DNA from: Pectobacterium actinidiae
GTDB lineage: Bacteria; Pseudomonadota; Gammaproteobacteria; Enterobacterales; Enterobacteriaceae
DNA length: 64,000 nucleotides
Assembly: GCF_000803315.1 (NCBI RefSeq)
Contig: NZ_JRMH01000001.1
Location: 930,001 to 994,000 of the forward strand
Direction: 5' to 3'
Part shown: positions 37,542-47,150 of the stretch, one piece after another
Position numbering within the stretch: position 1 is the stretch's first letter
Layout of the letters: every line of letters begins with the position of its first letter
Translations under genes and position numbers: made by a program
Notes under the pieces: model-generated
Told to the model about the DNA's origin: nothing
What the model saw: only the letters and a program-made list of their open reading frames with translations
Databases searched by the model: none

Positions 37542-37571
37542 AAATCATTACCATACTAATGGTAATGATTT
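37542..37571. other. Perfect inverted repeat in the bapA/yojI gap
   Basis: AAATCATTACCAT and ATGGTAATGATTT are perfect 13-base arms around ACTA. The hairpin lies in the AT-rich 37212-37925 gap between the divergent bapA and yojI genes, about 330 bp upstream of bapA. It could be an operator or a hairpin; no gene is supported in this gap, which must also contain the adhesin promoter. Confidence 0.6.
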
Positions 37572-37925
37572 GCTCCCGTCATTTAGCCATTGTAAATCGT
37601 AATTTCATGGTTTTTTATGCTGGGTTGATAGGGTTAAGGTGAAATATTTGTCTCGAGGTATGTGTCTTTATTTTTATTGATTGTATCAATTTGTGTTTTT
37701 TGTTTTTCACAATAAAAGGTAAGTGTTAACGCGATGCCTTGTCAGGGAAATGATAACAAGATGTGATGATTTATCATTTTTGCTAATGCGTTGTACGGGC
37801 GATGCGGGATGTGGTGTCTGGGGATGGGTGTCTGGTGTAACACAGGATATGAGAATTATTCTTGATATCGCGGTCATCACCATTACACTGCGAGCGATTG
37901 TTTTCATCATAGAGACCAGGTTGTT

Positions 37926-39572
37926 ATGGCGTTGCTCCACATTGTTTACCAACAATACCGTTGGCCTTTTCTTGCCGTTATCCTGTTAAGTTTACTGAGC
38001 GCCGCGTTGGGCATTGGGCTTATTGCCTTTATCAACCTGCAATTGATTGAAACGGTCAATCAGTCGTTGAGCGTGTTGCCGCAATTTCTGGGCTTGCTGC
38101 TGCTCCTGATGGGCGTGACGCTGGCGTCGCAACTGGCGCTGACTACGCTGGGACACCATTTCGTTTACCGCCTGCGTGGGCAATTTATCAAGCGTATTCT
38201 GGACACCAACATTGCCCGTATCGAACAGATCGGCAGTGCGCAGTTGCTTGCCAGCCTGTCGAGCGATATCCGCAATATCACGATTGCATTTGTACGTCTG
38301 CCGGAGCTGATCCAGGGCATTGTGCTCACCATAGGTTCGGCCGCTTATCTGGCCTGGCTCTCCCCTAAAATGCTGGCCGTGACGTCGATTTGGATTGCGG
38401 TCACGCTCTGGGGCGGTTTTATGCTGGTTTCCCGTGTGTATCGCCACCTGACTCAGGTGCGGGAAGCGGAAGATCGTCTCCAAAAAGATTACGAAACGGT
38501 GATTAACGGGCGCAAAGAACTGACGCTCAATCGTGAACGGGCGCAGAAGCTGTATGAAGATATTTATCAGGCCAATGCGCAGGATTACCGACAGAACGTG
38601 ATTCGCGCCGACACTTTCCACCTCAGCGCGGTGAATTGGTCGAATATTATGATGCTGGGTGCCATTGGCGCGGTTTTTTTCATGGCAAATAATCTCGGTT
38701 GGGCAGATACCAACGTGGCGGCAACATACTCACTGACGCTGCTGTTTTTACGCACGCCGATGCTTCAGGCCGTTGGCGCACTGCCTACGCTGCTGAGCGC
38801 GCAAGTCGCGTTTAATAAGTTAAAACTTTTCGATTTAGCGGATTATCAGGAATCGTTTTCCGTAGCGGCGGCCCCTGTTGACTGGCACACGCTGGAACTG
38901 CGTGATGTGGTGTTTCGCTATGATGATTCCGGCTTTGAAGTCGGGCCGATCAATCTGGTGATAACACGTGGCGAGCTGGTATTCCTTATTGGCGGCAACG
39001 GGAGTGGGAAATCTACGCTGGCGATGTTGCTGACAGGGCTCTATATCCCGGTTTCCGGTTCGCTACTGCTGGATAACCGCCCGGTTACGGCAGAAACACG
39101 TGAGGACTACCAAACGCTATTTTCCGCCATCTTTACCGATTTCCATCTGTTCGGGCAGATGATGGGACGACAGGGAACGGAGCCCGATACGGCGCTGGTG
39201 GATAGCTGGCTGGATCGCCTGAACATGCGGCATAAGCTGACGCTGGAGAATCATCGGGTGATGAACTTACAGCTGTCTCAAGGACAGCGTAAACGTGTGG
39301 CGTTGCTGCTGGCTGTCGCCGAACAGCGTGACATCCTGCTGCTGGATGAGTGGGCGGCCGATCAGGATCCGCAATTCCGCCGTGTATTCTATCTTGAGCT
39401 GTTACCGCAGTTGCGTGCATTGGGGAAAACGATTGTGGCGATCAGCCATGACGATCACTACTTCGAACATGCCGATCGCCTGCTTGAAATGCATCAGGGG
39501 AGTCTGTCGGAACTGACGGGCGACGCGCGTGAACAGGCCTCGCAGGATGCCGTGGCACAGATTAGTCGGTAG
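37926..39572 (+). CDS. yojI: YojI-type cyclic peptide / microcin-exporting ABC transporter
   Basis: Single-chain inner-membrane exporter of 548 residues, very like E. coli YojI (547), which can export microcin J25 with TolC. Six membrane segments lie in about residues 10-290 (ending [27 protein letters not shown]). The ATPase domain has Walker [10 protein letters not shown], a signature region with [13 protein letters not shown] (degenerate LSxGQ as in YojI), Walker [14 protein letters not shown] and the switch His in AISHDDHYF. The start [15 protein letters not shown] matches the family; an AGG lies before it. It is monocistronic by position. There is no microcin precursor gene in the window, so the natural substrate is unknown. 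Confidence 0.93.
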   Translation: MALLHIVYQQYRWPFLAVILLSLLSAALGIGLIAFINLQLIETVNQSLSVLPQFLGLLLLLMGVTLASQLALTTLGHHFVYRLRGQFIKRILDTNIARIEQIGSAQLLASLSSDIRNITIAFVRLPELIQGIVLTIGSAAYLAWLSPKMLAVTSIWIAVTLWGGFMLVSRVYRHLTQVREAEDRLQKDYETVINGRKELTLNRERAQKLYEDIYQANAQDYRQNVIRADTFHLSAVNWSNIMMLGAIGAVFFMANNLGWADTNVAATYSLTLLFLRTPMLQAVGALPTLLSAQVAFNKLKLFDLADYQESFSVAAAPVDWHTLELRDVVFRYDDSGFEVGPINLVITRGELVFLIGGNGSGKSTLAMLLTGLYIPVSGSLLLDNRPVTAETREDYQTLFSAIFTDFHLFGQMMGRQGTEPDTALVDSWLDRLNMRHKLTLENHRVMNLQLSQGQRKRVALLLAVAEQRDILLLDEWAADQDPQFRRVFYLELLPQLRALGKTIVAISHDDHYFEHADRLLEMHQGSLSELTGDAREQASQDAVAQISR

Positions 39573-39681
39573 CACAAATCAGCATGGCTGAACGCCTCGC
39601 TGTGAGGCATAACACACGGTTAACATGAAGTTTTACAGGCATATATTAATTCGTTGAATTCTGGGGCATTATAAGCGCCAA

Positions 39682-39700
39682 TGTTGGCAGACTGCCAACA
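39682..39700. promoter_or_regulatory. Perfect 19-bp palindrome upstream of ansB
   Basis: TGTTGGCAG A CTGCCAACA: nine-base arms around one central base, about 80 bp before the ansB start. It has the size and symmetry of a repressor or activator operator. It is not the FNR (TTGAT-N4-ATCAA) or CRP pattern reported for E. coli ansB. A run of six T follows about ten bases later, but a loop of one to three bases makes a terminator less likely. Confidence 0.5.
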
Positions 39701-39778
39701 GAGTTGAGGTTTTTTACTTACAGATCAGGCACCTGACGTATCTGGTCTGCCACTTAACTCAATAAGTTGGTATAGGTT

Positions 39779-40828
39779 ATGAAAAGGATATTTAACGCGT
39801 TATTCGTCGTTGTTTTTGTTTGTTTTTCGTCTCTGGCAAATGCGGCAGAAAATCTACCGAACATTGTCATTCTGGCAACGGGCGGCACGATTGCAGGTTC
39901 CGCTGCGGCCAACACCCAAACCACGGGCTATAAAGCGGGTGCGCTGGGCGTAGATACACTGATTCAAGCAGTGCCAGAGCTGAAAACACTTGCCAATATC
40001 TCAGGCGAGCAGGTTGCCAGCATCGGCAGTGAAAATATGACCAGCGATGTGCTGCTGAAGCTGAGCAAGCGCGTGAATGAGCTGCTGGCACGCAGCGATG
40101 TTGATGGCGTAGTGATTACTCACGGTACGGATACGCTCGACGAATCGCCTTACTTCCTGAACCTGACGGTGAAGAGTGACAAACCGGTGGTCTTTGCCGC
40201 CGCGATGCGCCCGGCAACAGCCATCAGCGCTGACGGCCCGATGAATCTGTACGGTGCGGTAAAAGTTGCAGCGGATAAAAACTCTCGCGGTCGTGGAGTA
40301 CTGGTGGTGCTGAACGATCGTATCGGTTCTGCCCGTTTCATCAGTAAAACCAACGCCTCTACGCTGGATACCTTTAAAGCGCCAGAAGAGGGTTATCTGG
40401 GCGTGATTATTGGCGACAAAGTTTACTACCAGACTCGTCTGGATAAAGTTCACACCACGCGTTCTGTATTTGACGTGACTAATGTAGATAAACTGCCAGC
40501 CGTCGATATTATTTATGGTTATCAGGACGATCCTGAATATATGTATGACGCCTCTATCAAACACGGCGTGAAAGGCATCGTCTATGCGGGCATGGGCGCA
40601 GGTAGCGTATCCAAGCGCGGCGATGCAGGTATCCGTAAAGCGGAAAGCAAAGGCATTGTTGTCGTGCGTTCCAGCCGTACCGGCAGCGGCATCGTCCCAC
40701 CGGATGCGGGCCAACCTGGTCTGGTTGCCGATTCTCTGAGCCCGGCAAAATCACGTATTCTGCTGATGCTGGCGCTGACGAAAACGACGAACCCAGCAGT
40801 GATTCAGGATTATTTCCATACGTATTAA
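39779..40828 (+). CDS. ansB: AnsB, periplasmic type II L-asparaginase
   Basis: Hydrolyses asparagine (and some glutamine) to the acid plus ammonia in the periplasm. It has 349 residues with a signal peptide [22 protein letters not shown] cut after about residue 22. The two active-site threonine motifs are present: [11 protein letters not shown] near the mature N-terminus and [12 protein letters not shown]. Further family stretches are [17 protein letters not shown] and [11 protein letters not shown]. The sequence resembles the Erwinia/Pectobacterium asparaginase. A strong intrinsic terminator follows. A perfect palindrome upstream suggests a dedicated regulator. Confidence 0.96.
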   Translation: MKRIFNALFVVVFVCFSSLANAAENLPNIVILATGGTIAGSAAANTQTTGYKAGALGVDTLIQAVPELKTLANISGEQVASIGSENMTSDVLLKLSKRVNELLARSDVDGVVITHGTDTLDESPYFLNLTVKSDKPVVFAAAMRPATAISADGPMNLYGAVKVAADKNSRGRGVLVVLNDRIGSARFISKTNASTLDTFKAPEEGYLGVIIGDKVYYQTRLDKVHTTRSVFDVTNVDKLPAVDIIYGYQDDPEYMYDASIKHGVKGIVYAGMGAGSVSKRGDAGIRKAESKGIVVVRSSRTGSGIVPPDAGQPGLVADSLSPAKSRILLMLALTKTTNPAVIQDYFHTY

Positions 40829-40853
40829 TCGCCTGAGCGATTTTTAGTGTGGT

Positions 40854-41007
<154 letters not shown>

Positions 41008-41140
41008 TTTCCTGTCATCCCATTTTTGCTTTTAGTCATACAACTTGTCGTTTCCACTGAGAAGTCACTTCCCTCTCTGTTGATTTTATCGGTATGATTC
41101 AGCCCACGACAAAGCAGGTAATCACCCTTATTTATCTTGA

Positions 41141-41200
41141 TACCCGAAATAATTCGAGTGGCGGGACTGCCTCCGCGCGTCCGGCTTGAAGTATGGCGGA
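41141..41200. repeat. Internally deleted ERIC remnant, opposite orientation
   Basis: TACCCGAAATAATTCGAG at one end and GGCTTGAAGTATGGCGG at the other are the two ERIC ends in reverse order relative to 40881-41007, joined by only about 25 bases. The core is lost. It lies 34 bp before aroL, so it may overlap that gene's promoter. Confidence 0.75.
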
Positions 41201-41233
41201 GTGGGTGAATAAAAAAGAAGGATACGTCATTAC

Positions 41234-41755
41234 ATGACACACCCCATTTTTATGGTTGGTGCCAGAGGCTGTGGGAAGACCACCGTTGGGCATCAGCTAG
41301 CGCAGACGTTGGGATATGACTTTGTCGATACTGACCTGTTTATGCAGCAAACGACCAATATGACGGTGGCGGATGTGGTTGCGCAGGAAGGATGGCATGG
41401 GTTCCGCCTGCGTGAAAGCCTGGCGCTTCAACAGGTGACCTCTAACCGCTGCATCATCGCGACAGGCGGCGGTATGGTGCTGGCGGAAGCCAATCGACGC
41501 TTTATGCATGAGAAAGGCACCGTTATTTACCTCCATGCGGATGCGGAGCTATTAGCTCAGCGGCTGGAAGAAAACCCGCAGGATAACCAGCGGCCGACGC
41601 TGACGGGGCGTCCTATCGCTGAGGAAATGGCCGATGTACTGGCCGCGCGTGAGGCGCTTTATCGCGGTGTCGCGCACCACGTCATCGATGCATCACAAAC
41701 GCCCGAAGCGATTGTGGCAAGCGTGTTGAAAGCGCTGCGCTCGTCGGCAGCGTAG
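41234..41755 (+). CDS. aroL: AroL, shikimate kinase II
   Basis: Phosphorylates shikimate at O3 in the chorismate pathway; cytoplasmic monomer of 173 residues. The P-loop GARGCGKTT lies at residues 8-16. VDTDLFM contributes the shikimate-binding Asp, [13 protein letters not shown] the binding Arg, and ATGGGMVL the Gly motif; the lid [10 protein letters not shown] carries a conserved Arg. The ATG follows AAGAAGGATACGTCATTAC. No TyrR box was recognised in the short space left by the ERIC remnant. ppnP follows 140 bp on; in E. coli the aroL and ppnP (yaiE) genes are also close. Confidence 0.95.
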   Translation: MTHPIFMVGARGCGKTTVGHQLAQTLGYDFVDTDLFMQQTTNMTVADVVAQEGWHGFRLRESLALQQVTSNRCIIATGGGMVLAEANRRFMHEKGTVIYLHADAELLAQRLEENPQDNQRPTLTGRPIAEEMADVLAAREALYRGVAHHVIDASQTPEAIVASVLKALRSSAA

Positions 41756-41894
41756 GGTGGTAGACCGAATACTGGCAAAATAATCACCAGTCAGTGTTAC
41801 CGAACACCAACTTTCAATGAATAGATCGTGACAGTGGCTCGACTCTCCTTTTAAGATGAATTTCCTGAATTTTTTCGATGATAGGTGCCGCGCT

Positions 41895-42179
41895 ATGCTG
41901 AATGTAAATGAGTATTTTGCAGGGAAGGTCAAATCAATCGGTTTTGAAGGCGACAGCATCGGCCGCGCCAGTGTCGGCGTCATGGATGCGGGTGAATACA
42001 CCTTTGGAACCGGGCAGCCGGAAGAAATGACGGTGATCACCGGCGCATTGAAAGTCCTGTTGCCAGGCGCACCGGATTGGCAAGTTTTCACACCGGGAGA
42101 AACGTTTTTCGTTCCGGGAAAAAGTGAGTTCAATTTGCAGGTGGTCGAACCGACCTCTTATCTGTGTAAGTACCTATAA
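41895..42179 (+). CDS. ppnP: PpnP, pyrimidine/purine nucleoside phosphorylase (YaiE family)
   Basis: Small cupin protein of 94 residues that phosphorolyses a broad set of nucleosides. The start [50 protein letters not shown] matches E. coli YaiE in length and sequence; an in-frame start at 41856 would add 13 unmatched residues. The cupin core reads [28 protein letters not shown] strong terminator follows 30 bases after the stop. Confidence 0.95.
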   Translation: MLNVNEYFAGKVKSIGFEGDSIGRASVGVMDAGEYTFGTGQPEEMTVITGALKVLLPGAPDWQVFTPGETFFVPGKSEFNLQVVEPTSYLCKYL

Positions 42180-42212
42180 TATCTATTCTATCTCTATAGC
42201 GTAGATCATTCT

Positions 42213-42248
42213 CGCCGCATTGTGTGCAACATAATGCGGCGTTTTTTT
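42213..42248 (+). terminator. Rho-independent terminator of ppnP
   Basis: CGCCGCATT (42213-42221) pairs with AATGCGGCG (42233-42241) and is followed by seven T. It closes the aroL-ppnP region. Confidence 0.92.
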
Positions 42249-42371
42249 ATGCTTATCCTGCCTCATTCCCCTTGTTCCCTCTAATGCGGTTAGCGTCTTT
42301 CTCTACCATTCTTCCTCTGATGGGATAAATAATGCTGCAAAAATGTTAAGTAGCTCAAGTAATGAACGCAA

Positions 42372-42415
42372 AGGTATTTAAAAGGTATTATTAATTGGTA
42401 TTTTAAAGGTGTACC
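42372..42415. promoter_or_regulatory. Cluster of GGTAT half-sites upstream of yegT
   Basis: Three GGTATT units on the plus strand (near 42373, 42383 and 42398) and a terminal GTACC lie 25-70 bp before the yegT start. The half-site equals an arm of the perfect palindrome before yegW (TGGTATTAT), so both may bind YegW. This is inference from matching motifs. Confidence 0.4.
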
Positions 42416-42440
42416 TTACTCTGTCATGAAGGATGTAAAT

Positions 42441-43718
42441 ATGAAAACTACAGCAAAGCTGTCGTTCATGATGTTTGTTGAATGGTTTATCTGGGGAGCC
42501 TGGTTTGTTCCACTTTGGCTGTATCTGAGCAAAAGTGGATTTACGGCGGGTGAAATCGGCTGGTCGTATGCCTGTACCGCAATTGCCGCGATTCTGTCGC
42601 CGATTCTGGTGGGATCGCTCACCGATCGCTTCTTTGCCGCGCAAAAGGTGCTGGCAGTGTTGATGTTCGCCGGGGCGATCCTGATGTACTTCGCGGCACA
42701 GCAAACGGAATTTATGTATTTCTTCCCGCTGCTGTTGGCCTACTCGTTAACCTACATGCCGACGATTGCACTGACTAACAGCATCGCTTTCTCGCATGTT
42801 GCTGATGTCGAACGGGATTTTCCACGCATCCGGGTATTGGGAACGATTGGCTGGATCGCCTCCGGTATCGTCTGCGGTTTTCTACCGACGTGGCTTGGCT
42901 TTAGTGATATTTCTCCCACCAATGTTCCGCTGCTGATTACCGCTGCCAGCTCTGCGTTGCTGGGCTTCTTTGCGTTTTTCCTGCCCAATACGCCACCGAA
43001 AAGCACCGGCAAGATGGATGTTAAAGTCATGCTGGGGCTGGACGCGATTGTGTTGCTGAAAGACAAAAATTTTCTGGTGTTTTTTGTCTGTTCCTTCTTA
43101 TTCGCGATGCCACTGGCGTTTTATTACATTTTTGCCACAGGCTTCCTCACCGAAGTCGGCATGAAGAATGCGACAGGCTGGATGACGCTCGGCCAGTTCT
43201 CGGAAATTTTCTTTATGCTGGCGCTGCCGTTTTTCACCAAACGCTTTGGTATTAAAAAGGTATTGTTGCTGGGGCTGGTGACGGCGGCTATCCGCTATGT
43301 CTTCTTCGTCTACGGTGATGCTTACCACTACTTCACGTACGCACTGCTGTTCCTCGGTATCCTGCTGCACGGCGTGAGTTACGACTTCTATTATGTGACC
43401 GCCTATATCTACGTTGATAAAAAAGCGCCGGTACATATGCGCACGGCAGCACAAGGGCTGATTACGCTCTGCTGTCAGGGTTTCGGCAGCCTGTTGGGAT
43501 ACCGTTTGGGTGGCGTGATGATGGAGAAACTTTTCGCCCACGGTGAGCCAGTGAACGGCCTGACCTTTAACTGGACCGGTATGTGGCTTTTTGGTGCGGT
43601 GATGATCGCGATTATTGCACTGATCTTTATCCTGTTTTTCCGTGAATCGGATAAGACGATCTCGACCATTGATGTAGACGGTGCAAATAAGCATTTCAGT
43701 ACAGAGGAAAGCAAATGA
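42441..43718 (+). CDS. yegT: YegT-type nucleoside:H+ symporter (MFS, NHS family)
   Basis: Twelve-segment inner-membrane permease of 425 residues, related to NupG/XapB. It starts MKTTAKLSFMMFVEWFIWGAWFVPLWLYLSKSGFTAGEIGW, matching E. coli YegT, with AAGGATG before the ATG; a start at 42426 would add five residues. Family stretches include DVERDFPRIRVLGTIGWIASG and DFYYVTAYIYVDKKAPVHMRTAAQGLI. The stop overlaps the yegU start (ATGA). The exact substrate is not established; the partner genes suggest a ribosylated compound. Confidence 0.93.
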   Translation: MKTTAKLSFMMFVEWFIWGAWFVPLWLYLSKSGFTAGEIGWSYACTAIAAILSPILVGSLTDRFFAAQKVLAVLMFAGAILMYFAAQQTEFMYFFPLLLAYSLTYMPTIALTNSIAFSHVADVERDFPRIRVLGTIGWIASGIVCGFLPTWLGFSDISPTNVPLLITAASSALLGFFAFFLPNTPPKSTGKMDVKVMLGLDAIVLLKDKNFLVFFVCSFLFAMPLAFYYIFATGFLTEVGMKNATGWMTLGQFSEIFFMLALPFFTKRFGIKKVLLLGLVTAAIRYVFFVYGDAYHYFTYALLFLGILLHGVSYDFYYVTAYIYVDKKAPVHMRTAAQGLITLCCQGFGSLLGYRLGGVMMEKLFAHGEPVNGLTFNWTGMWLFGAVMIAIIALIFILFFRESDKTISTIDVDGANKHFSTEESK

Positions 43719-44716
43719 AACAAGAACGTATTCTCGGTGCCTTATACGGCCAGGCTTTAGGGGATGCGATGGGCATGCCATCGGAACTGTGGCCCCGAAC
43801 GCGTGTGAAAGCACATTTCGGCTGGATTGATCGCTTTTTACCCGGCCCCGCGGAAAACAATGCAGCGTGCTATTTTGGCCGTGGTGAGTTTACGGATGAT
43901 ACCTCGATGGCGCTGAGCCTGGCCGACGCCATCATTGAATGCGAAGGCGAAATCAATGCTGATGCGATTGGTCGCCACATCCTGAAATGGGCGGAGTCGT
44001 TCGATGCGTTTAATAAGAATGTGCTCGGGCCGACGTCTAAAATTGCGTTGAAGGCGATCCGCCAAGGCACGCCGGTCAGCGAGCTGGAAAATAATGGCGT
44101 CACGAACGGCGCTGCGATGCGGGCTTCTCCGCTAGGCTGCCTGCTGCCTGCACACGATCTTGATGAATTTATCGATCAGGTGGCGCTGGCATCCAGCCCG
44201 ACGCATAAATCCGATTTGGCGATTGCGGGAGCGGTAGTCGTTGCCTGGGCGATTTCCCGGGCGGTTGACGGAGCCAGCTGGCAGGAGATCGTCGACGCAC
44301 TGCCGTCCGTCGCACGCCACGCGCAGGAAAAGCGTATCACGACGTTTAGCGCCTCCCTTGCCGCGCGTCTCGAGCTGGCGCTAACTATCGTGCGCCGTGC
44401 AAACGGGACGGAAAGCGCCAGCGAGCAGCTTTATCAACTGATTGGCGCGGGAACGAGTACGATTGAATCCGTCGCGACTGCCATCGCGATGGTGGAACTG
44501 GCGCAGACTGACCCAAATCGCTGTGCGATTCTGTGCGCCAACCTCGGCGGAGACACCGATACGATCGGGGCGATGGCGACTGCAATATGCGGTGCGCTGC
44601 ATGGGGTAACGGCGATTGATGTTGCGCTGAAGCAGGAGCTGGATGACATTAACCAGCTTGATTTTACCCGCTATGCCAGCCTGCTCCTGCAATACCGCTC
44701 AGCACGGGAGGCGTGA
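43715..44716 (+). CDS. yegU: YegU, ADP-ribosylglycohydrolase-family hydrolase
   Basis: Cytoplasmic enzyme of 333 residues in the ADP-ribosylglycohydrolase (DraG/ARH) family, which cleaves N- or O-glycosidic bonds to ribose with two divalent metals. Metal-binding motifs are intact: GRGEFTDDTSMALSLADA near residue 55 and NLGGDTDTIGAMATAICGA near residue 275, plus NGAAMRASPLG. It starts MKQERILGALYGQALGDAMGMPSE, overlapping the yegT stop by four bases, and ends overlapping yegV by one base, so the three are translated as a unit. The natural substrate is unknown. Confidence 0.93.
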   Translation: MKQERILGALYGQALGDAMGMPSELWPRTRVKAHFGWIDRFLPGPAENNAACYFGRGEFTDDTSMALSLADAIIECEGEINADAIGRHILKWAESFDAFNKNVLGPTSKIALKAIRQGTPVSELENNGVTNGAAMRASPLGCLLPAHDLDEFIDQVALASSPTHKSDLAIAGAVVVAWAISRAVDGASWQEIVDALPSVARHAQEKRITTFSASLAARLELALTIVRRANGTESASEQLYQLIGAGTSTIESVATAIAMVELAQTDPNRCAILCANLGGDTDTIGAMATAICGALHGVTAIDVALKQELDDINQLDFTRYASLLLQYRSAREA

Positions 44717-45693
44717 TGAAAGCCAGCGAACTTGCTGCAAAACTGGATGAGCTAACGATGCGTCAGCCGCTGACCATCATCGGGGCGGCGGTGATTGACG
44801 TGATTGCCGATGCTTACGCCCTGCCGTATCGCGGGTGTGATATCGAGCTGAAGCAGCAAAGCGTGAATATTGGCGGCTGTGCCTTGAATATTGCCATTGC
44901 GCTTAAACGCCTTGGGATAGCCGCACAAAACGCCTTGCCCGTCGGGCAGGGTGTGTGGGCGGATATCATTCGTCAGAGTCTGGAAAAACAGAATATCACC
45001 ACGGTGGTACAAACCGATGCGGGAGATAACGGCTGGTGTCTGGCGCTGGTTGAACCGGACGGCGAACGAACTTTTATGTCCTTCAGCGGGGTTGAGAACC
45101 AGTGGAATGACCGTTGGCTGGCGTCGTTATCTGTCGTCGCGGGGAGTGTGGTCTACCTGTCGGGCTATCAACTGGCGGCACCGTGTGGTGAACGTCTGGT
45201 GAACTGGCTGGAAAATTTGCCTGACGTCACGCCGTTTATCGATTTTGGCCCACGCATTGCCGATATCCCGGAAAACCTGATGGCGCGCATTATGGCGCTT
45301 CACCCGGTGGTTTCCCTTAATCGTCAGGAGGCGGACGTGGCAGCGGACATGCTCGGCGTGTCAACTGATGTGCAAACGTTGGGGCGAGCCTGGCGGGAGG
45401 CATACCGTGCACCGGTGATTATTCGTCAAGACAAAGCGGGGGCGTGGTATTTCGATGCAGCTTCAGAGGGCGTCATTGCCCCGTTTCCGGCGACGGTAGT
45501 GGATACCATCGGTGCAGGGGACAGTCACGCGGGCGGGACATTGGCCGGCTTGGCCGCTGGGTGGTCACTGGCCGATGCCGTTACGCTGGGGAACGCCGTT
45601 GCGGCTTATGTCGTGAGCCACCGTGGCGGAGACTGCGCGCCTACGCTGGCTGAACTGCGTGCCCAGTTACTCCTCGCAGACGAACACGTATAG
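44716..45693 (+). CDS. yegV: YegV, PfkB-family sugar/nucleoside kinase
   Basis: Ribokinase-like kinase of 325 residues. The ATG at 44716 overlaps the yegU stop (TGATG) and is preceded by GGGAGG; a GTG one codon upstream is possible. PfkB signatures are present: ADAYALPYRGCDIELKQQSVNIGGCALNIAIALKRLG near the N-terminus and VVDTIGAGDSHAGGTLAGLAAG, with the catalytic Asp in GAGDS. Together with YegT and YegU it suggests uptake, glycosidic cleavage and phosphorylation of a sugar. Its 3' end overlaps the convergent yegW by 27 bases. Confidence 0.93.
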   Translation: MKASELAAKLDELTMRQPLTIIGAAVIDVIADAYALPYRGCDIELKQQSVNIGGCALNIAIALKRLGIAAQNALPVGQGVWADIIRQSLEKQNITTVVQTDAGDNGWCLALVEPDGERTFMSFSGVENQWNDRWLASLSVVAGSVVYLSGYQLAAPCGERLVNWLENLPDVTPFIDFGPRIADIPENLMARIMALHPVVSLNRQEADVAADMLGVSTDVQTLGRAWREAYRAPVIIRQDKAGAWYFDAASEGVIAPFPATVVDTIGAGDSHAGGTLAGLAAGWSLADAVTLGNAVAAYVVSHRGGDCAPTLAELRAQLLLADEHV

Positions 45694-46413
45694 ATCGCTA
45701 CGGCAATAGCTGATGCTGTACTCGATGGGCCGGTTCTGCGGGTCGAGCGCAATCTGCTTGATGACCAGAACCGGTACTTTATTATCAAGCTGGATGTGTG
45801 ACTGAAACTCGGCATCGGGCATACGGGCGCTGACGCGGCTGCGTGTACGCTGTGGATTGATATTCTGGCTACGAAAATAGTCATATAGTGAGATGCCGAT
45901 ATCCTCTGCATCGGCGATCAGATCGACAGGAACATACGATTCCTCAATTGAAACCGCGTCCTCATCGACATAGCGAATACGTTTCAACAGAAAAACGGGC
46001 GTTTCTGGTGTAATAGCCAACTGTTCGGCCACTTCTTTGCTGCTTTTTACGATTTGTTTGTTCACCCATAGCGTATTGGGTTTTTTGCCTCGGAGCACGA
46101 CCTGCTGTGAAAACCCGCGCGCTTCTTTCAACGAATATTCAAAAATATTATTGATTTGCGTACCGTAGCCGCGTACGCGGGTCACTACACCTTCTTCCTC
46201 CAGCGTCTGCATGGCTTTACGCACGGTAATGCGCGATACGCCAGCCAACTGGCTCAGATCGCGTTCGCCCGGCAAAATATTGCCATGTTCCAGCATGCCG
46301 TTGCGCACCGCGTTTTTTACCGTTTCAGCAAATTTTAGGTAGAGAGGGGTATTGTCTGCTGTCGCAAAGCGCTGAGTAAGCTGTTCTATTAATTGAGTAT
46401 GCGCGTGTTCCAT
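45667..46413 (-). CDS. yegW: YegW, GntR (HutC-type) regulator
   Basis: Regulator of 248 residues, the same length as E. coli YegW when started at MEHAHTQLIEQLTQRFATADNTPLYLKFAETVKNAVRNG. A longer frame to 46536 exists but its extra part is not family-like and covers the palindrome. The winged helix (HGNILPGERDLSQLAGVSRITVRKAMQTLEEEGVVTRVRGYGTQIN) is followed by a UTRA effector domain (EARGFSQQVVLRGKKPNTLW, FLLKRIRYVDEDAVSIEESYVP). It is convergent with yegTUV, which it presumably controls; the effector is unknown. Confidence 0.93.
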   Translation of the reverse strand: MEHAHTQLIEQLTQRFATADNTPLYLKFAETVKNAVRNGMLEHGNILPGERDLSQLAGVSRITVRKAMQTLEEEGVVTRVRGYGTQINNIFEYSLKEARGFSQQVVLRGKKPNTLWVNKQIVKSSKEVAEQLAITPETPVFLLKRIRYVDEDAVSIEESYVPVDLIADAEDIGISLYDYFRSQNINPQRTRSRVSARMPDAEFQSHIQLDNKVPVLVIKQIALDPQNRPIEYSISYCRSDLYVFVCEE

Positions 46414-46447
46414 TCTTCTCTGATCCTGGCCAGCCTGCGTAGGTTCT

Positions 46448-46466
46448 ATAATACCACTGGTATTAT
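46448..46466. promoter_or_regulatory. Perfect palindromic operator before yegW
   Basis: ATAATACCA C TGGTATTAT: nine-base arms around one base, 35-53 bp upstream of the yegW start. It is typical of GntR-family operators, so autoregulation by YegW is the simplest reading. The arm recurs as GGTATT units before yegT. Confidence 0.6.
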
Positions 46467-46591
46467 TGCCGCTATACCGAAAAAGTTCAGTCATGTCACC
46501 GCATAAAAACAAATTAATAATAATGATTCCCAGCATAATATTCTGGAATAAAATCTATCGCTCTCTTTTGTGAGACGGCGCATTAATTTCA

Positions 46592-46797
<206 letters not shown>

Positions 46798-47150
46798 GAG
46801 TTATTTTATTAAATAGTCATGATTAATTAATCGTGCAAAATAATGATGTTATTATTAGGAATAATCCCTAATTTGTTAAAAGGTAATAAATTACAGGAGT
46901 TAGCGATAATTTTATATTATGGCTGGTAATAAGTTGTTTATCCTTTATTTTTTATTTTATTTGGATTTTTATATTGAGCGTTGATTTGAAGTCCATTTGA
47001 TGTCTTTTATTTACATAAAAGATTAGTTGAACATATTAATTAGTGTTTCAGGTTTTAAGATAAATAGCGGTGATAGAATGTGATCGCATTCAAGTTTTAT
47101 TTTTCTTTGCCGTTATGGATAGTATAACTATTCTACGCAAAGAGTATTTT

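Noticed and set aside
37723..37989. 88-codon plus-strand frame before yojI
   Set aside because: No start context or recognisable protein; it overlaps the yojI start in another phase.
39594..39608. GCCTC-GCTGT-GAGGC hairpin after yojI as a terminator
   Set aside because: Only five base pairs and no T-run.
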